A stretch of DNA of 64,000 nucleotides from Odoribacter splanchnicus DSM 20712. Lineage in GTDB: Bacteria; Bacteroidota; Bacteroidia; Bacteroidales; Marinifilaceae. The notes under the pieces were generated by a model. The model had not been told where the DNA came from and ran no database searches. It worked only from the letters and a program-made list of their open reading frames with translations. The DNA lies in assembly GCF_000190535.1 (NCBI RefSeq), contig NC_015160.1, positions 1,550,001 to 1,614,000 on the forward strand, read 5' to 3'. A program made the translations under genes and the position numbers. This document shows, piece by piece, positions 34,183 through 43,204 of this stretch (positions within the stretch are counted from its first letter, which is position 1; every line of letters begins with the position of its first letter).

Positions 34183-34379
34183 TCTTCTATCGTCTTCAAA
34201 ATCTTCTCTACCTCTTCCTCGGTCTCGTGCAGTTTGGATTTACAAAAAGCAATCAATTCCGATACCCGCTTTACCTTGCCGCTCAATTCATCGACATCCA
34301 GTTGATTATTTTCCAGTTTAGTCACGATATCCTCGATTTCGGCCATAGCCTCTTTATAGGTTAATTTATTTTCTTCCAT
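34179..34379 (-). CDS. xseB: Exodeoxyribonuclease VII small subunit
   Basis: A 66-residue, mostly helical protein with the XseB signature: TYKEAMAEIEDIVTKLENNQ followed by DVDELSGKVKRVSELIAFCKSKL. It binds the long C-terminal helices of XseA to form the exonuclease VII holoenzyme, which degrades single-stranded DNA. It lies 53 bp after xseA, the gap being filled by the GAGTTACT repeat, and overlaps dacB by 4 bp. Confidence 0.93.
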   Translation of the reverse strand: MEENKLTYKEAMAEIEDIVTKLENNQLDVDELSGKVKRVSELIAFCKSKLHETEEEVEKILKTIED

Positions 34380-34393
34380 AGGGTTATAAAAGT

Positions 34394-34455
34394 TTTTGAG
34401 TTGCTGAGTTACTGAGTTACTGAGTTGCTGAGTTACTGAGTTGCTGAGTTGTTAA
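34394..34455. repeat. Tandem 8-bp GAGTTRCT repeat between xseA and xseB
   Basis: About seven consecutive units of GAGTTACT or GAGTTGCT. The tract runs into the last codons of xseA on the minus strand (residues NNSATQ and the stop), so it supplies the gene's 3' end. The same unit builds the inverted repeat at 6015-6185. Confidence 0.8.
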
Positions 34456-35815
34456 GGATTTGACATTGGATTTTACCATGAGCTAATTCGGTTTCCACGA
34501 TCTCTCCGGCTTGTAAAACCGCAGCTTTTCTGACTGCTTTTCCATTCAAACGGGTGATCGAATAACCTCTTTCCAGCACATTTTTAGGATCTACGTATTT
34601 GATCGTCGTTGCAGCCAATTCCAGACGACGGTGTTGATCTGCAAATATCCGACCGGTTTGTTGTTGTAAGGCCTTTCCGAAATTTTCCAGGCGATTTCGC
34701 TGACGATCGGCCAAGACATCTATCCGGCCGGTTATTTTCATTTTCAAACGATCGAAATATACCTGCCGGTTCCGGATATAATTTTCAGAAGCATGGTCCA
34801 AACGTTGGGACAGCAATTTCAGGTTTGTTCGATTCCCTGTCAACACCACTTGCACCGAACGTTTAAAATCGGATATCCTTACCACCTGTCTGTTTTGTTC
34901 GTTGTGGAGCAATTCCTGCACTCCTACGATAAAATCATTTTTCCAGGTCTCCAACTGCCCATCCTGCTCCCGGAAAGTCCCGATCAAAAAAGCGGCAGCA
35001 GCCGTAGGAGTCTTCACCCGCATATGTGCAACACGGTCGACGATTGTTTCGTCTCTCTCGTGACCGATTCCGGCAATCACAGGCAAGGGAAACTGCGCAA
35101 TATTAGCAGCCATCTCATAAGAATCGAAACAACCCAGATCGGTCTGCGAACCACCTCCCCGGATAATGACCACCACATCGAATACCGATTCATATTCATA
35201 AATCCGTTCCAAAGCGGCAATCACCGAATCGGTCGTTTTATCCCCCTGCATAATCGCCGGAAAGAGTTTGACCTGAAAACGATACCCGTACGGATTGGTC
35301 TGCAGCTGATTCATAAAATCTCCCAATCCTGCAGCCGTAGGTGAAGAAATGACTGCGATCGTTTTAGGCAATACCGGGAATTCCAGTTCCCGGTTCATAT
35401 CGATTACCCCATCGGCCTCGAGCTGAGCCAGGATTTCTCTCTTTTTCCGTTCCAGATCCCCGATGGTATAAGTCGGGTCGATATCCCGGATATTCAACGA
35501 ATAACCGTATAATTCATGAAAAACGACCTCGACATTCAACAGGACTTTCATCCCTTTCTCCAACTGCCGTCCGGTTGTCGTCTCGAAATAAGGACGCAAC
35601 GTACGAAAGGTAAACGCCCAGATCGTCCCCCGGGCAGTGGCTACAATACTGTCTTCCTGTTCCCTCTTGTCCGCCAATTGCAAATAACAATGACCGGAAC
35701 GATTCAGCTGTACCTCTGTAATCTCGGCCGTAATCCAAACCGAATCGGCAAAGCTAGCCTTCAAAGTCTGCTTGATCCGGTTGTTCAATTCATATAGACT
35801 GATCGCCTCCATCAT
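34433..35815 (-). CDS. xseA: Exodeoxyribonuclease VII large subunit
   Basis: A 460-residue cytosolic nuclease subunit. N-terminal OB fold (about 1-105, SVWITAEITEVQLNRSGHCYLQL), catalytic domain (about 120-330) with the conserved SPTAAGLGDF, VIIRGGGSQTDL and PVIAGIGHERDETI segments, and a C-terminal coiled coil for XseB. The final residues are encoded by the intergenic 8-bp repeat and may be a recent addition. It overlaps the upstream MORN-repeat gene by 4 bp and is cotranscribed with xseB and dacB. Confidence 0.94.
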   Translation of the reverse strand: MMEAISLYELNNRIKQTLKASFADSVWITAEITEVQLNRSGHCYLQLADKREQEDSIVATARGTIWAFTFRTLRPYFETTTGRQLEKGMKVLLNVEVVFHELYGYSLNIRDIDPTYTIGDLERKKREILAQLEADGVIDMNRELEFPVLPKTIAVISSPTAAGLGDFMNQLQTNPYGYRFQVKLFPAIMQGDKTTDSVIAALERIYEYESVFDVVVIIRGGGSQTDLGCFDSYEMAANIAQFPLPVIAGIGHERDETIVDRVAHMRVKTPTAAAAFLIGTFREQDGQLETWKNDFIVGVQELLHNEQNRQVVRISDFKRSVQVVLTGNRTNLKLLSQRLDHASENYIRNRQVYFDRLKMKITGRIDVLADRQRNRLENFGKALQQQTGRIFADQHRRLELAATTIKYVDPKNVLERGYSITRLNGKAVRKAAVLQAGEIVETELAHGKIQCQILNNSATQ

Positions 35816-36591
35816 TCCATCCCGGTTAATTTCATATACCCCTCCGGATCATCGGCAAAAACAGCCGGATCGGGAATCTTTTTTACCGTCGACAACAAAA
35901 CATCCAACTGCCGGCTTTCTTCCAGCTCATCTTCCTCTGCCGTATCCGAAATACCGGCGCGGTAGTTTTTACGTTTTACCTCTACCCCCGAATCATCGAA
36001 AAATACCCAGGTTCCCTCTTTCCGGTCATTCCGGTACCGGCCTTCCGAACGTAATATCCCCTGATAACTATAAGTCTTCACTTCCCCATCCAATTTTCCG
36101 GCTTTCAAACCGGCGATCATCCGCAACTGTCCGTTATCATAATACAATTTCCACTCCCCTTCCGGTTTACCGTTCACCCAACCTTTTTCCTCAGCGGGAT
36201 TACCCGTACTGAAAAAACGGACCGTCTTCCCATTCAATACCTGATCACGATATTCCTCCTTCATCAAAAGACAATCGTTCTTAAAATATTCCCAGATCCC
36301 CTGCTTCTTCCGGCCGACATATTTTCCCCGCATGCTACAATCGCTTTTCCGGCTGTACAACACAGCCTCGACCGTATCCCCGCGATACACCATCCGCGCC
36401 TGCAACTTACCGTCAGGATAATACCGTTTCATTTCTCCGGCAGGCTTTCCTGCTCTGAAATACCCTTCATAACGTAATGTCCCGTCAGGATAAGTCCCTT
36501 TACGCCACTCAGCCTCCTGTCCCCGGCCCTCCGGCATCCCCAGGAGCAAACATCCCCAAAACAAGACAGCAAGCACAACGTTCGTCTCCAT
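35812..36591 (-). CDS. Exported MORN/YwqK-repeat protein
   Basis: A 259-residue protein with a signal peptide (about 1-24) and at least seven MORN-like repeats of the form Y.DG.L...G.Y..GK..G.W..Y, for example YPDGTLRYEGYFRAGKPAGE and YYDNGQLRMIAGLKAGKLDG. Databases often call this class 'YwqK family antitoxin', but there is no toxin gene here and nothing supports that role. The acidic C-terminus (EEDELEESRQ) is non-repetitive. It is the first gene of the xseA-xseB-dacB transcription unit and overlaps xseA by 4 bp. Confidence 0.8.
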   Translation of the reverse strand: METNVVLAVLFWGCLLLGMPEGRGQEAEWRKGTYPDGTLRYEGYFRAGKPAGEMKRYYPDGKLQARMVYRGDTVEAVLYSRKSDCSMRGKYVGRKKQGIWEYFKNDCLLMKEEYRDQVLNGKTVRFFSTGNPAEEKGWVNGKPEGEWKLYYDNGQLRMIAGLKAGKLDGEVKTYSYQGILRSEGRYRNDRKEGTWVFFDDSGVEVKRKNYRAGISDTAEEDELEESRQLDVLLSTVKKIPDPAVFADDPEGYMKLTGME

Positions 36592-36666
36592 ATTCTAAAA
36601 TATAATCAGTTCTTAAAGTTGCTCTTTTGTCATTTAAAGTTTATGTACTTTATAAACTATTCAATC

Positions 36667-37281
36667 CTACAATTTTACGGTACGGTTCAATTCATCGATA
36701 TAATCCAGCACCTCTTCCCGTCCCAATCGCTTTTCAGAAGAAGTCATAAAAGCCATAGGTGTCGTCTCCCAGGTTTCCAGCATCACCTTATGATAGTCGT
36801 CGATACATTTCAAGCGTTGTGTGGCAGAGAGTTTATCCGCTTTCGTGAAAATCATCACAAAGGGAACCCCATTCTCACCCAGCCATTCCATAAATTCCAA
36901 ATCGATTTTCTGCGGTTCCAGTCTACTGTCTATCAAGACAAAAAGGCAGACCAAATTCTCCCGTTTGAGAATATAATCCCGAATCATTTTTTCAAATTGC
37001 CGGCGGGCGGTTTCGGAAGTACGGGCATATCCATATCCGGGCAAATCCACCATATACCACATATCGTTGATCAGAAAGTGATTGATCAATTGGGTCTTCC
37101 CGGGCCGTGCAGCCGTCTTAGCCAATTTTTTATTGTTCGTCAGCATATTGATCAACGATGATTTTCCGACATTCGACCGCCCGATAAAAGCATATTCATG
37201 CCGGTCCGGCTTCGGACATTTCTCCACTGTTGCATTACTGACGACAAATTCTGCTTTTACTATATCCATATTCCATTCCAT
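36667..37281 (-). CDS. engB: Ribosome biogenesis GTP-binding protein YsxC/EngB
   Basis: A 204-residue GTPase needed for large ribosomal subunit assembly. G1 GRSNVGKSS (near residues 34-42), G2 region ARPGKTQ, G3 DLPGYGYA, G4 TKADK, and G5 region MTSSEKRLG. Length is typical. The start may be the ATG at 37281 or the later one five codons in (37269). It has its own -7 element at 37296-37303. Confidence 0.95.
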   Translation of the reverse strand: MEWNMDIVKAEFVVSNATVEKCPKPDRHEYAFIGRSNVGKSSLINMLTNNKKLAKTAARPGKTQLINHFLINDMWYMVDLPGYGYARTSETARRQFEKMIRDYILKRENLVCLFVLIDSRLEPQKIDLEFMEWLGENGVPFVMIFTKADKLSATQRLKCIDDYHKVMLETWETTPMAFMTSSEKRLGREEVLDYIDELNRTVKL

Positions 37282-37295
37282 TTGGGATTATTTTA

Positions 37296-37303
37296 CAAAG
37301 ATA
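37296..37303 (-). promoter_or_regulatory. -7 element of engB
   Basis: Reads TATCTTTG on the minus strand, a TAnnTTTG match 15 bp before the ATG at 37281; no TTTG is seen at -33. Confidence 0.5.
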
Positions 37304-37356
37304 AAATATAAAACGGAGAATGAGAAAAACAGGAAACAAAACAAGAAAAATCAGAA

Positions 37357-38646
37357 TCACCTAATTAGTTCTTCAGGGATTTCTTTGTCTCCTCTGCGGG
37401 ATTTCACCCCCAATTCTTTTAGTTTCAGGGTTTGGGAGATCAGGTTTCCGTTACCTTCTTTTAAGCGGTTTAATGCTTGCCTGTAACTTTCTTCTGTACG
37501 CCGGATGTTGTCGCCGATAGCGGTCAGGCTTTCCAGAAAAGCCACACATTTATCGTAGAGCTTAGCTCCCCGTTCAGCGATTTCCTGAGCATGGCGGTTT
37601 TGGTATTCCCGGCTCCATAAATCGGCAGTGAGTTTCAAAGATACGATCAGATTGGAAGGACTCAACAACAATACCCTTTTCCGATAAGCTTCATGCCAAA
37701 GGGTAGGTTCCGATTGCATAGCCAACACATAAGAAGATTCGTTGGGAATAAACAACATCACAAAATCCAGGGCACCGTCACACCAATCGCAATAATTCCT
37801 GGCAGACAATTCGTCTATGTGTTTCCTTACCGACAACAAATGGGCCTTCAAGGCAACTTCCCGTTCCGTTTCGGTCTCTGCATTACAATAATCGACGTAG
37901 GCGGTCAACGAAACTTTAGAATCGATAATCACCTTCCGGTTATCAGGATACACCACAATCACATCCGGCCGCATCGTGTTCCCGTTCTCCGTCCGGATCA
38001 CCCTATCGCTTTCATCTTTCAACGTTTCCTGAATGAAATACTCCCTTCCTTTCGTCAATCCCGAATTTTCAAGAATTCGTTCGAGAATCATTTCCCCCCA
38101 ATCACCCTGAGTTTTCGTATTTCCTTTCAAAGCATTGGTTAAATTGACGGCATCCTCCCGGATCCGATTATTCAGCTGCACCAATTCTGCGATCTTTCGT
38201 TCCAGTACGGTCCGCTCGACCGTTTCTTTCGAATAGCTTTCTTCCACTTTTTTACGGAACTCCTGAATATCTTTATTCAAAGGGCTCAGTATACGCTCTA
38301 TATTTTCCCGGTTCGCTTCCGTAAAACGCCGGGATTTATCCTCCAGGATATCGTTTGCCAGATTTTGAAACTGTTCTTTCTGTAAAGCCGCTATTTGCAA
38401 AATCTCCTCTTTTTGCCCCCTCCATTTTTCTTCCGTCTGCCGCAAATTCTCCTTCAACCGTTCATTATCGCGGATCAAGGCCATTTTTTCTTCCTGCCAT
38501 CGTTGTTCCTTCTCTTCCCATGCTTTCGCTTTTTCCTGCAATATCCGAAGATTGACCTCCATTCCTTTTCTCCCGATACGGGTCGAAAGATAAGTCAGTA
38601 AACCACCTATTCCGGCTCCTGTCAAAAAATATAGTAATACTTCCAT
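37357..38646 (-). CDS. rmuC: DNA recombination protein RmuC
   Basis: A 429-residue protein anchored by an N-terminal membrane helix (residues 1-20, MEVLLYFLTGAGIGGLLTYL), then a long coiled coil (about 28-175) and the RmuC nuclease-like domain with KNTKTQGDWGEMILERIL, RPDVIVVYPDNRKVIIDSKVS and LLLSPSNLIVSLK. RmuC limits DNA inversions in E. coli and resembles restriction endonuclease folds. It sits between engB and the DEAD-box helicase gene, all on the minus strand. Confidence 0.93.
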   Translation of the reverse strand: MEVLLYFLTGAGIGGLLTYLSTRIGRKGMEVNLRILQEKAKAWEEKEQRWQEEKMALIRDNERLKENLRQTEEKWRGQKEEILQIAALQKEQFQNLANDILEDKSRRFTEANRENIERILSPLNKDIQEFRKKVEESYSKETVERTVLERKIAELVQLNNRIREDAVNLTNALKGNTKTQGDWGEMILERILENSGLTKGREYFIQETLKDESDRVIRTENGNTMRPDVIVVYPDNRKVIIDSKVSLTAYVDYCNAETETEREVALKAHLLSVRKHIDELSARNYCDWCDGALDFVMLFIPNESSYVLAMQSEPTLWHEAYRKRVLLLSPSNLIVSLKLTADLWSREYQNRHAQEIAERGAKLYDKCVAFLESLTAIGDNIRRTEESYRQALNRLKEGNGNLISQTLKLKELGVKSRRGDKEIPEELIR

Positions 38647-38743
38647 TGAAAAACAGCTTCATTATAAAAATAAAACAGACTCAACCGTTATCACCGTTTC
38701 ATCTGTTTTATCTTTTGTTCTATTTCATCCGTCGTTTATCGTC

Positions 38744-40528
38744 TTATCTTTTCTTGCGGGAACGACCTCCGCTTTCGATACCTTTTTTCTTTTCTCCGAA
38801 GCGTCCACGGCTACTTCCGTCACTCCGGCGGTTTGCCGAACGCCATTTATTGTTGGCAGTAGAACTCCGGCGTTCTCCGCCCCGGTCCGAACGGTTATAA
38901 CGATCCTTTACCTCGGAAAGCGTAAAGGGCAGACCGTTGAAACTGACATTCCGGAAACAAGACATAAACCCGTTGATTCCACGCACATCGACTTCAAATT
39001 TCGTATTATTACCGAAAATGCGGATACTCCCGATTTCCAATCCTTTCCGCGGGGCATTCTCATTGATAATAGTCATCAGATCACGTGGAGTGAACCCGTC
39101 CTCTTTACCGACATTCACAGAGAAAGTCGTAAAAGTCACACTCTCTTCATTTTTCCGTTCTCCACGCCGTTTTTCTCTCCGTCCTCCATCGTGCCGCTCT
39201 TCATCCGAAAGATTCAAATCGGCAACCGAAGCATATTTTTTCAGTAATTTTCCGAATTCATAGGACATCATCTTCTGGATCAACTCTTCTTTAGACAACT
39301 CCTCGAATTTCTCGAACAACTCGTGCCGGTATTTATCCAGAGTCTCTTTCGGTTCTGTCATCAGGATCTTGTCGGCATAATACGACAGCTGAGCCCGACA
39401 CACTTCTTCACCTCCGGGCACTTCCTTATACTGGAATTTTTTCTTCAGGATATTCTCGATCCGGCGCAATTTTCCTTTTTCTTTCGAATTGATAATAGCC
39501 ACCGAAATCCCCTCACGTCCGGCCCGGCCGGTGCGACCGCTACGATGGGTGTAACTTTCCACATCTTCGGGCAAATTATAATTGATTACATGAGTCAGAT
39601 TGTCCACATCCAATCCCCGGGCAGCCACATCGGTAGCCACCAGCACTTTCAGCCGTTTAGCCCGGAAACGGTCCATCACATCATCCCGTTGTGCCTGACT
39701 CAAGTCACCGTGCAGGGCATCACAATCGATCCCGTCTTTCTGTAACTTCCGGGCAATTTCCCGGGCATCCATTTTCGTCCGGGTGAAAATAATCGCATAC
39801 ATATCCGGAGCGCAGTCGATCACCCGATGAAGAGTCTCATAACAATCCCTGGCCAGCACCTGATAATATTCGTGCGTCACTGTATCTGCACCCTGATTTT
39901 TCTTTCCGGTAGAAATTTCCTGAGGATTACGGAGATAATTCTTAGCGATACGTTCCACCTCACGAGGCATAGTCGCTGAAAACAGATAGGTATTTCTTTC
40001 TGCAGGAGTTTCATCCAAAATAAAATTCAGATCCTCCTTAAAACCCATATTCAACATCTCGTCGGCTTCATCGAGTACGACTGCCCGAACCTGTTCGATT
40101 TTCACCGCTTCCCGCTTGATTAAATCACAGAGACGGCCCGGAGTAGCCACCAATACGTGTACACCCCTATCCAATTCCCTGATTTGCTTGCGGATATCCG
40201 CCCCCCCATATACACATGCCACCCGGATATCACTCCGGTATTTCGCATAATTCTGCAAGTCCTTACCGATCTGCATACACAACTCGCGGGTAGGACTCAG
40301 AATCAGCACCTGAATTGCATTCAATGAAGTGTCCAGCTTTTGCAATAAGGGCAAACCGAAAGCCGCTGTTTTACCGGTCCCGGTCTGAGCCAAGGCCACC
40401 AAATCATTTTCTTCCCCTAAAATCACGGGAATTACTTTTTCCTGTACAGGACTAGGAACCTCGAACCCTAAATCTTCAATTCCTTTTAGAATTTCTCCTT
40501 CTAAACCTAATTCTTTAAATTTTTCCAT
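38744..40528 (-). CDS. DEAD-box RNA helicase with DbpA-type RNA-binding domain
   Basis: A 594-residue helicase starting at the ATG at 40528 (MEKFKELGLEGEI); an extension to 40582 would encode an unrelated leader. Q motif GFEVPSPVQEKVIP, motif I AQTGTGKT, Ia PTREL, II VLDEADEMLNMGF, III SAT, VI HRSGRTGRAG. The C-terminal part has a DbpA/CsdA RNA-binding fold (FGNNTKFEVDVRGINGF) and a basic Arg/Gly/Ser-rich tail (GGERRSSTANN and later RKKR). Such proteins act in ribosome assembly and cold adaptation. It lies downstream of ftsZ2 behind a repeat-rich gap. Confidence 0.92.
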   Translation of the reverse strand: MEKFKELGLEGEILKGIEDLGFEVPSPVQEKVIPVILGEENDLVALAQTGTGKTAAFGLPLLQKLDTSLNAIQVLILSPTRELCMQIGKDLQNYAKYRSDIRVACVYGGADIRKQIRELDRGVHVLVATPGRLCDLIKREAVKIEQVRAVVLDEADEMLNMGFKEDLNFILDETPAERNTYLFSATMPREVERIAKNYLRNPQEISTGKKNQGADTVTHEYYQVLARDCYETLHRVIDCAPDMYAIIFTRTKMDAREIARKLQKDGIDCDALHGDLSQAQRDDVMDRFRAKRLKVLVATDVAARGLDVDNLTHVINYNLPEDVESYTHRSGRTGRAGREGISVAIINSKEKGKLRRIENILKKKFQYKEVPGGEEVCRAQLSYYADKILMTEPKETLDKYRHELFEKFEELSKEELIQKMMSYEFGKLLKKYASVADLNLSDEERHDGGRREKRRGERKNEESVTFTTFSVNVGKEDGFTPRDLMTIINENAPRKGLEIGSIRIFGNNTKFEVDVRGINGFMSCFRNVSFNGLPFTLSEVKDRYNRSDRGGERRSSTANNKWRSANRRSDGSSRGRFGEKKKGIESGGRSRKKR

Positions 40529-40619
40529 TCTTTTTTTTAATGCAGCATCTTGCTGCGTTACTTGGCAACTCCATTGTTGCACTTTCTCCTCTTCCCCATT
40601 TCTCTCTTCCTCCCCCTAT

Positions 40620-40718
40620 CTTTCCCCCCTTTTACTTTTTACCTTTTACCTTTTACTTTTTGTGCCTCTCCCGTCTTTAGCTTTTAGCCTTTAGCTTTCT
40701 AGCCTTTAGCTTTTAGCC
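40620..40718. repeat. Intergenic repeat tract (ACCTTTT and TTTAGCC units), copy 2
   Basis: The left part repeats ACCTTTTACTTTTT-like units; the right part repeats TAGCTTTTAGCCTT-like units. The tract begins directly at the ftsZ2 stop codon on the minus strand. I see no gene in 40529-40718. Confidence 0.6.
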
Positions 40719-41855
40719 TCAACTCACCCTCAAGTCCCTCCGTTCGAATGCAGGTACCGTCTCTAATTCCCTCACCTGTTCTTCGGTCAATCCGGGTTTC
40801 ACCCGTACTTCTTCCTCTTTCAGGCATTCCGGTTGTTTAGCATATCCGGCACAAGTATTCTCTTCTCCGAACAACTCGATATCTCCGGTAGGGAAACCGG
40901 TAGCAATGATCGTCACAGAGACGGCATCCCCCAAATCGGGATCGGTACCCACACCCCAGATCACAGCGGCATTATTTCCCACTTTACGAATAATATGGGA
41001 AGTAATCTGAGACATTTCGTCCATGGTAATCTCATCTGTTCCGGAAGTAATATTCAGTAAAATATCTTTCGCTCCTAAAATATCGTTATTATTCAGCAGC
41101 GGACTTTCCAAAGCCTCTGTGATTGCCCGGATCGCCCGGTCCTCACCGCTAGCCTGGGCAGCTCCCATAATAGCCACCCCACTATCCGTCATCACCGTCC
41201 TGACATCGGCAAAATCGACATTGATATATCCCGGAAGGGTAATAATCTCAGCAATACCTTTAGCAGCGATATTCAGTACATCGTTGGCTTTTGCAAAAGC
41301 TTGCGATATAGTTTGCGATCCATAGATCGATTTGATTTTTTCATTATCGATAACGATCAGACAATCCACATGATCTTTTAAGCGACGCAATCCGTCACGG
41401 GCCTGATCCAAACGTTTCGGACCTTCGAAACGCGCCGGCACCGAAACGATCCCAACCGTCAGAATCCCCATGTCCTTAGACAACTTGGCAATCACCGGGG
41501 CAGCCCCCGTACCGGTACCTCCTCCCATAGCAGCCGTGATAAAGGCCATCCGGGTATCCTTCTTCAGAATAGCTTCTATATCGGCCAGACTCTCCTGAGC
41601 CGACTTCTCTCCCATGGCAGGATTATTACCTGCTCCATGTCCTGCGGTCAACTCTTTCCCCAACTGAATTTTACAAGGAATCGGACTGTTGCGGAGCGCC
41701 TGATAATCTGTATTACAAATGACAAAATCGACATCACAGATCCCTTTCTCGTACATATATTCCACAGCATTTCCACCTCCGCCACCGACACCGATCACCT
41801 TGATAATGGTAGGCGTTTTCTCGTTCAGATTAAAATTTATAAATCCGTCGACCAT
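40719..41855 (-). CDS. ftsZ: Second cell division GTPase FtsZ (FtsZ2)
   Basis: A 378-residue FtsZ paralog directly downstream of the first ftsZ. The GTP-binding signature GGGTGTGAAP is intact, as is the T7 loop NVDFADVRTVM that completes the neighbour's active site, so GTPase activity is expected. The linker is short and ends ETVPAFERRDLRVS, close to the classical C-terminal peptide (PAFLRRQ) that binds FtsA and other partners. The first FtsZ ends in a different tail. Two adjacent, apparently functional FtsZ genes are unusual. The gap to ftsZ is 20 bp, so both are on one mRNA. Confidence 0.93.
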   Translation of the reverse strand: MVDGFINFNLNEKTPTIIKVIGVGGGGGNAVEYMYEKGICDVDFVICNTDYQALRNSPIPCKIQLGKELTAGHGAGNNPAMGEKSAQESLADIEAILKKDTRMAFITAAMGGGTGTGAAPVIAKLSKDMGILTVGIVSVPARFEGPKRLDQARDGLRRLKDHVDCLIVIDNEKIKSIYGSQTISQAFAKANDVLNIAAKGIAEIITLPGYINVDFADVRTVMTDSGVAIMGAAQASGEDRAIRAITEALESPLLNNNDILGAKDILLNITSGTDEITMDEMSQITSHIIRKVGNNAAVIWGVGTDPDLGDAVSVTIIATGFPTGDIELFGEENTCAGYAKQPECLKEEEVRVKPGLTEEQVRELETVPAFERRDLRVS

Positions 41856-41875
41856 GGTATTATTCGTTTATTTGT

Positions 41876-43171
41876 TTATTCTTCATCACTAAAAAGCGTA
41901 CCGATCTTTCGTTTGAGCCATCCGTTCGTATCGGGCACTTCATTGACTCCCCGCTGGCTCCGCTCAAAACGGTCTACCCGTCGGTTAGATTCCCGTTTCT
42001 GTTTTCTCGCCCGTTCTTCTTCCTGTTTCTGACGGCGCAAACGGGCTTCTTCCTCCAGTTCGGCCGGATTCATAACCTTCATCTCCAGATCGTCGGGCAA
42101 GGGCTCCACCTTAAAATAGGGCTTTTTAGCCGATGTCGTAGTTGCCGTTTCTATTTTCTGCTCTGTTGCAGCAGTAGCTCTTCCCCGGTTATTGTTAAAT
42201 CCGGTAGCGATCACCGCTACCCGCAGTTTATCCCCCAAGGTCTCGTCTTTACCGGTCCCCCAAATCACATTCACATTTCTTCCTACTTTCTCCCGCAACG
42301 AATCGGTGATCAGACTGATTTCATCCATCGTGACTTCCTTTTCGCCGTAAAGCATATTCAACAGAATATTAGAAGCTCCCCGAATATCGTTACTGTTCAA
42401 CAAAGGCGATATCAAAGCATTCGTCAAGGCTTCCATCGCCCGGCCTTCTCCTTCCGCTTCAGCCGCTCCCATCAAAGCCACCCCGCTATCCCGCATCACG
42501 CTCTCGACATCGGCAAAATCGACATTGACATATCCTTTTACGGTAATGATTTCGGCAATACTCTTCGCCGCAATCGTCAGGACGTTATCGGCCATAGCAA
42601 AAGCATCGGACAACTTCAGGTCTCCGTATATCTCCCGCAACCGTTCATTGGCAATAATCAGCAAAGCATCTACATACTCTTCCAGTTCATCGATACCGGT
42701 CATCGCCTGTTCGATCTTGCGTTTGCCTTCGAAGCTGAAAGGCACGGTCACGATACCGATGGTCAGAATACCCAATTCCTTCGCCTGCCGGGCAATTTCA
42801 GGAGCGGCTCCGGTACCCGTCCCTCCCCCCATTCCGGCAGTAATAAACACCATCCGGGTATTATGTTCGAGAATCGTTTTGATAAAATCCATACTCTCGA
42901 TAGCGGACAGACGTCCTCTTTCGGGCTGGCAACCAGCCCCGCGTCCTTCTGTCAGCTCCTTCCCCAACTGGATCCGGTTTTTTACCCGGCTCTGGCGCAA
43001 AGCTTGTATATCCGTATTACAAACGACAAATTCAACCCCATGAATTCCCTGCCGGAACATATGGTTTACGGCATTACTTCCACCTCCGCCGACACCGATC
43101 ACCTTAATGATCGATTCTTCTTGAGTTGCATCAGGTAATTTCAATGAAATCAGGTCGTCTTCAATTTCCAT
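41876..43171 (-). CDS. ftsZ: Cell division protein FtsZ (first copy)
   Basis: A 431-residue tubulin-like GTPase that forms the Z ring. GTP site GMGGGTGTGAAP (near residues 112-123), T7 loop NVDFADVESVM, and a N-terminal core starting at IIKVIGVGGGGSNAV. The C-terminal linker (about 330-410) is highly charged with an Arg/Lys/Glu-rich stretch, and the terminal peptide is NGWLKRKIGTLFSDEE, unlike the PAFERR tail of the downstream copy. It lies 33 bp after ftsA in the canonical dcw position. Confidence 0.95.
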   Translation of the reverse strand: MEIEDDLISLKLPDATQEESIIKVIGVGGGGSNAVNHMFRQGIHGVEFVVCNTDIQALRQSRVKNRIQLGKELTEGRGAGCQPERGRLSAIESMDFIKTILEHNTRMVFITAGMGGGTGTGAAPEIARQAKELGILTIGIVTVPFSFEGKRKIEQAMTGIDELEEYVDALLIIANERLREIYGDLKLSDAFAMADNVLTIAAKSIAEIITVKGYVNVDFADVESVMRDSGVALMGAAEAEGEGRAMEALTNALISPLLNSNDIRGASNILLNMLYGEKEVTMDEISLITDSLREKVGRNVNVIWGTGKDETLGDKLRVAVIATGFNNNRGRATAATEQKIETATTTSAKKPYFKVEPLPDDLEMKVMNPAELEEEARLRRQKQEEERARKQKRESNRRVDRFERSQRGVNEVPDTNGWLKRKIGTLFSDEE

Positions 43172-43204
43172 AACTTGAAAAATAAAAGTTAAACATTCCG
43201 GAGC

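Noticed and set aside
34394..34455. Possible CRISPR-like array
   Set aside because: Units are 8 bp without spacers, so this is a simple tandem repeat.
35812..36591. Toxin-antitoxin antitoxin (YwqK label)
   Set aside because: Repeat architecture is MORN-like with a signal peptide, and no toxin gene is adjacent.
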